Made by a program: the position numbers and the translations under genes
Source of the DNA: Cryptomeria japonica
Lineage: Eukaryota > Streptophyta > Pinopsida > Cupressales > Cupressaceae
Direction of reading: 5' to 3'
Length of the DNA: 64,000 nucleotides
NCBI RefSeq assembly: GCF_030272615.1
Contig: NC_081408.1
Coordinates: 60,224,114 to 60,288,113, forward strand
The notes under the pieces: generated by a model
What the model was told of the DNA's origin: nothing
Seen by the model: the letters and a program-made list of their open reading frames with translations, nothing else
Databases searched by the model: none
Part shown: positions 12,254 through 22,702 of the stretch, in pieces
Position numbering within the stretch: the first letter of the stretch is position 1
How the letters are laid out: each line of letters begins with the position of its first letter

Positions 12254-13384
12254 TATTATACCTAAGGGTTGGGTTAGTTTAGGTTTTACTTTCTGCATTG
12301 CATATCATATTATTCAAAGAACTGCATCACATATAGTTTCTTTTCCAAATGCATCGCATTCCCAAAGTTTTTGCATTTTCATATAGTAGCATCAATAAAA
12401 CAAGGCAATTGTTCAAGTTTATCATTCATTTGCATTCAAGAGAAACAAGGGTCATCCCCTTTCTTAGATATTCGGACATGAAGTCTTTGAGGTCCTGAGG
12501 TCATTCATTTTTAACATTACCCTATGATGATGCTTTATTATGGTTGGGTAGTGATTTCAATATTTGAGACTTGTTAACCCAAAATCTTTCCATTTCTATA
12601 TCTCAGACATATTATGAAGATCTCTAATTCATTCTAGACACCTAGTTGATCATATGACTAGTGAAAAATATAAAATTATACTTCAGTGTCGCTGTAATTG
12701 TCACACCCAACTAGGTTTCATTACTTACGAGTCAAGGCAAGAAAATAAAAGAAAAAGTGCTATGCCAAATTCATCTCAAGGCAAAAGAGCAATGATATAT
12801 AACTGAAATATCATGCATGCAAGTGCGACACAAATCTTGACTATGGGAACATGCAAGTAACTCCATCAGGGCTATGAATGCCTATTGGCAATGGAGCAAT
12901 ATTTGAGAAATTACAGTCTATAACCTCATTGGAGCTCTAAAAGCTTGTTGGCAACGAGGGTCTATTCAGGATGCTTTTAAGATTAGGATAATCCATGTAG
13001 CTAGTCATATTGGATGTTAAGGATCTTTAGTGAACATAAGAGCTGGAATTAACTCATCTGCACACACATGGGCAAAAGAAGACCAAAGGTTCAAGAATCA
13101 ATGGGGAAGTTTTTCGCGTCTCCATTTGTAAAGCCTAGTCACTAAGTGTGTTAATTTGGATGTTCCAAGGGACCTTGGGGATCGATTGATCACTTATCTA
13201 TGAAATGTTTTGCACCTCCATTTCAATTGGTGTATTAAAAAAGGCTAAAAAAACATAGTCAACCTTGTTCAAATAGGAAATGCATATTCATCATGCATAT
13301 TGCATTAACATAGGTCATGTCAAAAATTCATTGTCTCCACATACATTCTGCAGATCATCATATCATATAGGTTTGCACATTGGG

Positions 13385-13690
13385 GACATAACTGAAAAAA
13401 TCCCTAAAAATCATAAAAAGTCCTCAAAAATCCAAAAACACTGAAAAAATCAAAATATCAAAAACAGTGAAAAACTAAAAAATCTAAAAACACTGAAAAA
13501 CTCAAAATATCAAAAATGCTGAAAAACTCAAAAATCCAAAAACATTGGAAAAACATTAAAATCAACCAAAAACATTCATATAATGTCCTAAAAAAATCAA
13601 CCAAAAACATTCAAATATCAATCCACCTAATCCAAAAACATTGAAAAAGCTCTTGGAAAAGAACTAAAAATCGAAAATCAATCAATCAAA
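13385..13690. repeat. A-rich short tandem repeats
   Basis: Built from variants of aaaaatccaaaaacactgaa and aaaactcaaaatatc, repeated more than ten times with drift. Element D carries the same kind of repeat (40640-40785) in the same place after integrase, so it is a shared feature of the two families and not accidental low complexity. Confidence 0.75.
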
Positions 13691-14576
13691 AAACTTGCAA
13701 TAAAATGTCTTGTGAGAAACAAATACCCTAGCAAATATCCAGCAAACACTTCGCATGAAGTTAACGAAGGATACGAATATCCAGTCAAACATCTACAATC
13801 AACTGATCAAATTGTCTTATCAATCGTATCATATCCATATCAAAGTGATCATTATCTTATCTTAAACAGAAGAGGATACACTCAAAATCAGACAGGTCAG
13901 TCTTAAATGGGGTTTGCAACTTTCTGAGACCAAACATTATCAACTATCACATCAAGCAACTGAGAACGAAGGTACTAGGTCAGTATAGCTGCTGAATTTC
14001 GTCTGGGTCAGTCTTTATCTTTTATCATTTGGCGACAGATTATGTTCCTATGCTACTCAAGGATGTCCACAAGTGACTAGAGGACCCATGATGGGCATTA
14101 TCATTTTCTTTGTTTGTTGTTTGTGGTGTGAACCGATGAAGTTCTAGGGAATTTCTCTAGTGGGTGTCTATGATAGGAGCATTCAGCTATTGAACGCCAC
14201 ACATACCTCGACCCCTAGTGTATTTTCTAGAATGGAGGGTTCACTCCTTGTCTGCTACGTGTTTGTTTCTACAATGAGATATCTTACATCTTGGTTCCTT
14301 ATACCCTGATGTGCTAAGCTTCATTGTTTAATAATAAGGCTTGGTGATGAATATGTTGCACAATAAAATATTTGACACAGGTTTGTGATGCTTTCAATTT
14401 CATTCTTATCTCATGTGTTTCTTGATAGTCTGTTGATTTCCCATCTTCTCTCTAAATCATATTATTTCTAACATTAATTCTTTCATCAATCTCTTCTCTC
14501 TATCATATTACTAACATTTCTTCAAGGTACATCCGAGTTAAAAATGTGTTCTGGCATTATCATACAAAAAAATACA

Positions 14577-14700
14577 TGCATTCATATAGATACCATTGCA
14601 TTCATAAACACTAGTTAACATGCACTCATATAGATACCAATGCATTCATAAACATCAGTTAACATGCATTCATTAGCATCATTGATACCTACATGTAGTA
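14577..14700. repeat. 44-bp tandem repeat
   Basis: Two near-identical units start at 14577 and 14621 (tgcaYtcatatagatacc, atgcattcataaaca, cagttaaca) and a third partial, diverged unit follows at 14665. Confidence 0.75.
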
Positions 14701-15865
14701 ACCCTTGCATTCATGAATCATATAGAATCAAATAGATATGCATCATATAACTCATAGCATCATATAAGCATACATGGAAAACAAAGCATAAATAGATCGC
14801 TAACCAAAACTACATATCATATATGTAACTCAAAAATGATAATGTGTATGAATACAATAAACAGGCCCGAAGCTCAGATAACATGATCAAAATGTCTTAA
14901 CCAACACTGCCTCTGTCAATGGGTGGATCTTGTCCACTAGGTCTTGTCCCAGGATGTCGAGGTGGTCCCATAACACCACCACTACTGGTCCTCCATGTGG
15001 AAATCCAACTAGAACTGAAATGACCTCTAACAACACTAAAACTAGGAGCTCTCTGTACCTTGAGAATAGTGTTATGATAAAGCTATCGGTAGTAAAAATC
15101 CTCCTGTGCAACATAGTAAAGTCTATCAGACCGACTCTGTGCATCGGTACCCAGAGAAAAGTGTTGGTCATAAGAAGCCTAAATCATTTGTGGCTGTCTG
15201 ACTACATCATTTCTCTCCCTCTGGAGATGATCCCTCTCAGCCTCTAAAGCATCGTAGTCTATATGGTAGACATCTCGCTTGACATCTCATCTAGCGACCT
15301 CCTCCAAACTCTAAATCCACGCTCTAAGAATCTGTGGATCCTCCTCATTGCCCACCTATCCTCCCCCACCCTCTACATCAGGCACGTCCTCTAGCTTTGG
15401 CATATCATCATCATCATCTCCATCCTCGCTACTCAATGACTCTGAAGAATTATTGCTATCCCCGCTATTGATAGACTTGGTATCTCCACCAATGTCTACA
15501 TCCTCATCTCTTCCCTCATCCTCTCCCTCTGCTCCTCCATCTCCCTTAGCTCCTCCCTTAGCTCCACCTTCCTCTCCTCCTCCAACTCTCTCCCCCAACT
15601 CTAGCCTCAAGCTCAACATAGGATGATGAATTTGTTGTGTTGTAATTGGAACAACAGGATTAGTAAGTGGAATATGCCTATGTCTGGCAAACCATTCATC
15701 ATACTCTGACGTAGTCCTTGGATCCACTGCATATCTACCCCAACCCCAAAGTAATGGTTGAAGAGCATCAAACTTAGCATAAGCAACATGTGGCTGTATA
15801 CACACCCCCCAATCAGATACCTCCCGAGATACACAAGCAAAGTAAGCAGTAACAACTAGTGTCAC

Positions 15866-17048
15866 TGTTACTATTCACTAAGTTGTCATTAGTTTTATGT
15901 CCAAAGTCATTCTATATACTCTAGTCAATTATTACTACCAAAATATTCAGTCGGTAAGCACAGAGTAGTCGGTTACAGAAGTTACAAGTCACGGAGTTTA
16001 GTATACACTGAGTTGTCTGCCAAGTAATGTTCTATGACTACCGAGCAACAAAGATGGTATACTAAGTTAATACACACCGAATGAAACATGTTACTAGATT
16101 CATTGAACCTGGACACATATGTGGAAACGTGTTACAAGATTGAGGAACAGGGAACCGTTATCACATAGGAAATTACACCTTAAGATTTTGTATGATTTTG
16201 AGGACATCTATCCAATGAAATAATTTGTATGGTTATTCATTTAATGAATCAAGTTTTTAAGATCGAAGCATGAACAAGATCACTGTTACAAGAGATCTAT
16301 TTATACATCATGAATTGAGGATCAAATATGTGTGTGAAGCAAGGCATATGTGAAAAGAAAAATCATGGGAAAGCACTGAGTATTATGACTGTTACAATTG
16401 ATAGAGATACGCAGAGGTCACTGAGAAGAATTCTAGAGAACAGTCAAGGAACAGAGTAAACAGAAAGGTTTACCGAGTTAATTTATGAATTACTGAGGTA
16501 TGCTATAAGCAAGGTAATTTCATTTTGAGCACATAGAATCTACTATAACATTTCAGATGTGAAGTTGCAGATATTTTGTAAGATTATTATTGTAATATTT
16601 TGAGTTGTAAGAGAAAACTTTAACAGGGTAAAAGACTCTAACAAAGTCTATAAATTGTAAAGCCTTTAACCAGGTGCAGCATTTAGAATAAGTGTTTTAA
16701 AATCCTTTAGCAAGGTAGATCTAAGATCTTGATACTCCTAATAGGGTAAGCTATCAAAAATAGCTAAACATGTAGCTCTAATCGAGCAACCTTTATTATT
16801 GCAGTAGTGAAGTTGTGGGTGCCATCCCCATGCAGTTTTTCTCTCTAACAAGGAGTTTCTGCGTAACCAAAATATATGTGTTATGGAGTGAATCATGTAT
16901 GATTGTTATTTATTTGTTTTAGCATTATATTATGTTTCAGCAATATTTAGTTTATGCTTAACAGTAAAGTTATTGTTGAAGAAAAGATTTGAAGTACTGA
17001 TTCACCCCTCCCCTCTCATTACATTAGCTTTCCATATTGGACCTAACA
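15866..17048 (+). mobile_element. Solo LTR of family A
   Basis: Begins TGTTACTATTCACTAAGTTG and ends CCATATTGGACCTAACA, matching the ends of element A's LTRs (TGTTACTACTTATC...GGGCCTAACA). It is flanked by gtcac at 15861-15865 and 17049-17053. The second copy of the antisense gene has this site unoccupied (single gtcac at 29927-29931), which proves the insertion. It carries the C-rich signature tgattcacccctcccctctc and a TATA-like ctatttatac near 16300. A 119-codon frame at its end (from 16895) is repeated in the other A LTRs but looks like chance hydrophobic reading. Confidence 0.93.
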
Positions 17049-18089
17049 GTCACATGTACCTCTCCAAACTATCTCAATACCCAACCTGGGAGATACATCT
17101 TTATAATGTGTTGCATCTCAAAATTCCTACTGATCAGATACCTATGCTATCGGCAGAAAGGCAAGTGTACTACGTCATTCGCCCAACCGGGGCAATCGAA
17201 GTAATGTCTCCAAATAAAATGTTGAATTATGTCAAACTGAAGCCTCCAATATAGGTATTACCTGAATCCCTATGTCTGATACCTATTGTGTACCTAAAAG
17301 TATAAGGCTCACCAGGTTGCAAATCAACATGAATAACAGGCCTTGAAATAGAAATATGCTCCCATGCCCAAGTCTGGAGCAGTGTCACACCACAACTAAT
17401 ACACTGATACCCAAGATATACAATCCCATGCATTTGATAATACAACATGGAAAGAAGAAATGGACCCTAAACATATACTCATCAATGAACAATCATATCA
17501 TGGAGCACTCTACCCCATCCTACTAGAAATTTGTGACCTCATCTGTCAGGTATCAACAAACCACCAAATATACTGCATAGTACAATAGTCATGTCATCAT
17601 AATCTAAACGGACCCAAGGGATATCATATCGACCACTAATCTGCAAGTCTTGTATCTCATGCTCAAAAAGTGCACACAATCCAGCAATACCATCGTCATG
17701 GTCATACAAAACTCTCTCACCATGAATTGGAATACGAAGTATATGCCATACATCCTCTAAGGTAATGGATGCCTCCCCAGTTGAAAGATGGAAAGAACAT
17801 GTCTCGGAATGCCACCGCTCTATCAATGTTGTAATCGTGGCCCTGTTGGCCGTAACCTCTAGCAAGTGTAACACATAGTAAAAACCAAGCTATCGGATAT
17901 GCTCAATCTCCTCATCAAGTAAGTCAACACAAAGATCAAGTCCGCTAGGTCTGCTCTGTCGCCAGTATAACACTCCAATGTTCTCCTGCATGGAGAAAAT
18001 GTTTAAAATATCAGATATCGGATCATGAGAACATAAAAAAAGATAAGACGCATGACAAAAAAAATCACATAAAACGAACATGATATTTT

Positions 18090-18285
18090 ACACCAATACG
18101 TGGCATTTAACACCAATACGGTACATTAACAGCTTATGCATAACATTTACCAAGAATGCGTAATGAAATGAGCTATTGTGTAATATTTATTGTGAATGTG
18201 GTATATTTGCAATGAATGTAGTACATTTATGGCGGATGTGTAACATTAAAGCCTAATGCGTAAAAACCGACAGGCTAATGTGTGA
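18090..18285. repeat. Short degenerate tandem repeats inside the antisense gene's probable intron
   Basis: About seven units of 25-34 bp built around aatgcGTAacattta. The second copy of the antisense gene carries the same array at 30955-31190. The array lies wholly between the proposed splice donor and acceptor, which fits non-coding intron sequence. Confidence 0.6.
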
Positions 18286-18537
18286 TGCAAGGCAAAATTC
18301 GACACTGAATTTTTTTTGGAAAAAATAGCAAAAATAGGCAAAGAATCAGGTAAAAATTAGAAAAATACCATGCCGCCAGTCCCAGGAGGTCTCGGATATG
18401 AACGTACTCGATCAGACAGTTGCAATCGAACTCTATAACTAGCCATGATGATCAAATACTCGCAAGAAAACACAAGATTTGCAAAGAAAACAAAGAACTT
18501 ACCAAATACCAAATGAGCAAATGAAAACCTAAAATCT

Positions 18538-18547
18538 CTATTTATAG
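18538..18547 (-). promoter_or_regulatory. TATA box of the antisense PMD gene, copy 1
   Basis: On the minus strand it reads GAGCTATAAATAGAGA, a full plant TATA box, 92 bp before the ATG at 18446. The sister copy has the same box (31428-31437) at exactly the same distance from its ATG. This suggests the antisense gene had its own promoter, separate from the LTR. Confidence 0.75.
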
Positions 18548-18715
18548 CTCAAAATTAGGGTTTTTTGACACCTCAACGCTCGTGGTCCCCGTCAGCTTCA
18601 AACAACTTGTAGCCTACTCAAACGACCTCAAAATTGTACGAAACTTCACACGATTTCTTATTACACTGATATCGAAAACATGGTCTCAATTTTTGAATTT
18701 TTCAACCACATTTTC

Positions 18716-18821
18716 TGAGGGGGCATATTTACACTATACAGTGGCACCAAGATAGACTAGGGTAGAATTTTCATTTTCTTTGAAACAATATCATTCTGAC
18801 ATTGTTTCAAAGAGGGGCAAA
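18716..18821 (+). promoter_or_regulatory. Polypurine tracts at the 3' end of element C
   Basis: The tract next to the LTR is aaagaggggcaaa at 18809-18821, the expected primer for plus-strand DNA synthesis. A second purine block, tgagggggcatatt, lies about 90 bp upstream at 18716-18729. Elements D and E show the same two-block arrangement. Confidence 0.75.
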
Positions 18822-19597
18822 TGTAGACACCTAAAAATGTCTGAATGATCATGTACTAATTATTCCTCTAATTGATTAAATAATTCTTTAATTATTTAAT
18901 TAAGCTAATTAATCATATTCTTATAATTTCATATTTACTCATCATCTTACTAATTATTCTATTTCCTATTCTATCATTATTTAATCATTTTTAACCATTT
19001 TCAAATGTTAATTAAATATTTATTATTTAATTAATTCTGATTAATTCCTGAATTTAAATAATCTTTATTAGTTAAATAAATTATATTTTCAATTTATACC
19101 TCTAATCATCTAATCATTTAACCCCTTTTCTAAATATTAATGAAATATTTATTATTTAATTAATTGTGATTTAATCTTTTAATTTAATAATCTTTATTAT
19201 TTATTTAAATTCCATTTCTTAAATAATTAAATAGTTTCTTTAAATTATTTAATTAACTAATTAATTTTTCTAATTTCATTTAATTAATTTCTAATTTCAA
19301 ATACATGTGCGTGATTTCAAAAACCAAATTGAAAATCAAAGTCGGTTCTAAATATATTCAAATGCTAAATTGAATTAAAATAAATTCAATTATTTGAATA
19401 AATCACATGCAAACATTAAATTGAAAATCAAAGTTAAAATGCAAGCACATGCTAAATTAATTAATTCAATCAATTAATTAATTAAATCATTTATATCTCC
19501 AATCTCTATTTCCATCTTCTAGTTCTCTTTGTCATCTTCTTTATTTCCTCTGATCTTTCTTTTTCTTCCCTCGGTTAGCTTTTTGTCAATCAGTTAA

Positions 19598-20746
19598 TGT
19601 TACTACTTATCAAATTGCCATTAGTTTTTGTATTCAAAGTCATACTATATATTTTACTCGGTTAGCACTACCGAATCATGCAGTCGGTACACATAAAGAA
19701 GTTGGTATGCACAGTCTAGTCAGTTACAGAAGAAAGCAGTCACAGAACACACTATACACCGAGCTGTCTATCAAGTATCTTTTTGAGCCTACCGAGCAGC
19801 AAAGGTGACACACCGAGTTGATATTCACTAAGTGAAATGTGTTACCAAATACATTGAACCTGGACATGCATATGAAAACGTGTTACAAGATCGAGGCACA
19901 TCTAACCGTTATTACATTGGAAATTGCACCAGAAGATTGTGTATGATTACAAGGACAATCTAACCAATGAAATATTTTATTTAGTTATTCATTCGAGGAA
20001 TCTTGTTTGTAAGATCCAAGCAATGAATTGGATTACCATTTTAAGAGATCTATTTATACAGCATTAGTGAAGTGTATTTATGCATGAAGGAAGACTGTTA
20101 CAGAGACACAGAGGTCACCGAGAAGGTTTTTTAGAGAACAATCAAAGAATAGAGTAAACAGAAGGGTTTATTGAGTTACTATATGAGTTACCGAGGTATG
20201 CTATAGGCAAGGTAATCTATTCTGAGCACATAGAATCTGCTATAACATTTTAGATGTAAAGTTGCAGATATTTGTAATGTTTTTATTGTAATATTGTGAA
20301 GTTGAAAGAGAAACCTTTAACATGGTAAAAGACTCTAACCAAGTCTATAAATTGTAAAGCCTCTAATCAGGTGTAGCATTCAGAATAAATGTTGTCAAAT
20401 CCTTTAGCAAGGTAGATCTAATAGATCTTGTTACTCCTAACAGGGTAAGCTATCAGAAATAGCTAAATGTAGCTCTAACCGAGCATTCTTTATTATTGCA
20501 GTAGTGAAGTTGTGGGTGCCATCCCCACCGCAGTTTTTCTCTCTAACCAAGAGTTTCTACGTAACCAAAATATATGTGTTATGGAGTGAATCATGTATGA
20601 TTGTTATCTATTTGTTTTAACTTTATTTTATGTTACTGCACTATTTTGTTTATGCATAACAGTAAAGTTATTATTCAAGAAAAGTTTTGGAGTACTGATT
20701 TACCCCTCCCCTCTCAGTACATTAGCTTTCCATATTGGGCCTAACA
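19598..20746 (+). repeat. 5' LTR of element A
   Basis: 1,149 bp with TG...CA ends. TATA-like ctatttatac at about 20048-20057. The U5 end has the C-rich signature gatttacccctcccctctcagta (20694-20718 region). It is followed at once by the primer site. Same length as the 3' LTR. Confidence 0.93.
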
Positions 20747-20760
20747 ATTGGTATCAGAGC
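20747..20760 (+). promoter_or_regulatory. Primer-binding site of element A (initiator Met-tRNA)
   Basis: attGGTATCAGAGC lies directly after the 5' LTR. TGGTATCAGAGC is complementary to the 3' end of plant initiator methionine tRNA and is the usual primer site of plant Copia elements, including Sireviruses. Confidence 0.93.
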
Positions 20761-20808
20761 TTGAATCTTGGAAAAGGGTTTAACTACCTAAAGAGAAAGA
20801 TCTTATCA

Positions 20809-22161
20809 ATGGAAGGCTATAAACAATCTCGAAGGATTGTGTATCTGCAAGAAGAGCTGGATCATGCTAATCAAGTGATTGCAGACATACAAAGGCAAAT
20901 GCAAAAATCTCTGAAAGTAAGAAGATGATTATTTGATGATTTGCAGGATTCTCAAGAGTTAGTGGATCAAATTGAAACATCATCTGAGAACAGTATATCT
21001 GAAGAGACTGAAGAAATGATTGGAGTATTGAAAGAAAAGAACAAAGCATTAGCTGACCAACTAAAAGCAATGAAAAGAGAACATGAACATTTCAGTACAC
21101 AGATGATTGAAAATCTAGATGCATTGAGGACAGCTGAGGATAAAGCAAGAGATCTACAAAGAAAGAAACAACAACTTGAAGTCTTAGTATTTGATAAGAA
21201 TGATGAAATCACAAGGTTGACTGGGATTCAAAAAAATATGAGAGATCAACTAGGTTATGCACATCATGAATCAATTCCGAAGAATGATGAAAATCAAGCA
21301 TTGAGACTTGAAGTATCAAGATTGATCAATGAACTTGAAATAGAGAAGAAATCCAAAGAAACACTGAAGAAGAGTTATGAAGCATCAAAGATGTTGGATG
21401 AGCAACTAAATACAAGAAGACCCAATGAAGATGCAGGACTCGGTTACAAAGGAAAAGAATCTACCAAGAAAGGAATTCATACTACCAAGAGAGGAGAATC
21501 ATCAAAGCAAGTTGGAAATAGGAATAACATCAAAAGAAAGAAGCCTATTTGCTACTACTATGGAAATCAAGGTCATACTGCCAACATATGCCAGATCAGA
21601 AAAGGTAAGCAATTGAATATCACTAAGTCCAATGATTATTGTTACAATTGCAATAAATATGGTCACACATCTAATCAACGTAGGACAAAGCCTGTTAACA
21701 ACTATCAGAAGGCAAAATTCAAAGGGTTTTGTAAAAACTGCAATAGATATGGACATGGTACCGAGAAGTGCTGGTTTAAGCAAAAGAACTACATGTGGCT
21801 TGCACACCGAGCAAATGCCAGAGGTTACCGAACTCACACAGATCCTTACCGACAATATGCAGCAATACCAAGGGATTACAATACAAGGATATGGTGTGAA
21901 TGTTGTGGAAGATATGGACATATAAGTGCCAACTGTTTTATAATGTTTAGAATGAACAACTGAAGATCATGGAGAAATCCTAGTATGGCATGTTTTCATT
22001 GTCACAAAGTTGGACACTTGGCTAGAGATTGGAGAGATCAACCTAGAGGAGACACTAAAGAGATAAAAGAAAAATTTAAGATGAATTGGAAAAAGAAGGA
22101 AATCATGTCAGATGAAGAAAGCACCTTACCTACCGAGTTAGGTGCACCTATTCCAAATTAA
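20809..22161 (+). pseudogene. gag: Gag of element A: coiled coil plus five zinc knuckles, two in-frame stops
   Basis: The start is the first ATG after the primer site (MEGYKQSRRIVYLQEEL), matching the position of element B's Gag start. Residues about 5-210 are rich in E, K, L and Q with heptad spacing, a likely coiled coil. Five CX2CX4HX4C knuckles start near residues 248, 278, 308, 363 and 395. The third (CKNCNRYGHGTEKC) and fourth (CECCGRYGHISANC) are complete; the first has C2 changed to Y, the second and fifth have lost the last C. TGA codons at 20926-20928 and 21961-21963 are the only breaks in 451 codons; no frameshift. It would bind and package element RNA in particles. Similar to, but clearly diverged from, B's Gag. 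Confidence 0.88.
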
Positions 22162-22702
22162 TCAGAAAAGGTATGAAGGGACTGCATTCTTTGAAGGTTA
22201 AAATCATAATGGTTCCTATTCTATTATGTACTAAATCCAAAAACTGCATAGTTAAGATGCATTAGTAAGTTTGAAATCAAAAATACTTTACAGGAAACCT
22301 GTTAAGTCGGTGAATACAGGAAGCTTGTCAAGTCAGTAAATGAAGGAAATTTGTTTACTCGGTTAAAAATAAAAAAAGGAGTAAATCAGTTAAAGGTGAA
22401 CCGAGTGCATTTAATGTTTTGACCTAACTCGCATGGAGCTTGATAAGGTATTTTGTGTACTTAAAGGTATTTTTGCGGTCATTTTCATTCACCAAGTTTT
22501 CAAGAGAGCATAGCAGAGCGAATCAAGGCAATCAAACCTCATTCAAAGCGAATCCAAGGTATTTACATCAAATCTCATCACACTGTTAAGCTGGTTTTTC
22601 GATCTTGTCAAATTGCTATTATCTACCGAGTGTGAAACGTCTGTCATTTTTAAACCGTCAAACCCTAAGGATAATTTGCTAAGTTTTATCTGAAATTTAC
22701 AA
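22162..22702. other. Spacer between Gag and ORF2 of element A
   Basis: 541 bp without a gene. It contains several accgagt/cggttaa repeats of the kind found throughout this family. Element B has a similar gap (50484-50932) at the same place, so the gap is part of the design; it could be an intron or a spacer before a separately made message. Confidence 0.6.

Larger units (their letters stand above)
12254..14896. other. Non-coding 3' internal region of element C between integrase and antisense gene
   Basis: No credible gene. It holds an A-rich tandem repeat (13385-13690) and a 44-bp tandem repeat (14577-14700), given separately. The rest is mixed sequence without motifs I can name. The position, between integrase and the antisense PMD gene, is where Tat-type elements carry long variable non-coding sequence. 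Confidence 0.6.
14897..18446 (-). pseudogene. Antisense plant-mobile-domain (PMD) gene of element C, copy 1, split by a solo LTR
   Basis: Runs opposite to gag-pol, between integrase and the 3' LTR. The chosen start is the ATG at 18446 (MASYRVRLQLSDRVR), 92 bp downstream of a minus-strand TATA box. A likely intron follows (about 18368 to 17987). The PMD core lies at 17874-17540: LIERWHSETCSFHL, GEASITLEDVWHIL, IPWVRLDYDD; then WAWEHISISRP at about 17370, WRPY...W and EYDEWFARHRHIPL at about 15690. The tail is acidic (DEDVDIGGD, GDDDDDMPKLED) and ends in a P/G/R-rich stretch with a TAA at 14897-14899. PMD proteins such as MAIN act in gene and transposon silencing in plants, and related domains ride on transposons. 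The solo LTR 15866-17048, in-frame stops and small shifts break it. Confidence 0.75.

Noticed and set aside
13712-13906. 64-codon frame after the A-rich repeat of element C
   Set aside because: Short, without motif, in a region that is non-coding in the related element.
15348-15626. Plus-strand S/P-rich frame of 92 codons
   Set aside because: It is antisense to the acidic, D/E/G/S-rich tail of the PMD gene; the composition is explained by that.
16895-17254. Small hydrophobic protein MYDCYLFVL..., repeated in the other A LTRs (20593, about 27436)
   Set aside because: It lies in the U5 end of a repeated LTR, where any frame would recur; in the 5' LTR it simply runs on into the Gag frame. No start context or independent conservation supports a gene.
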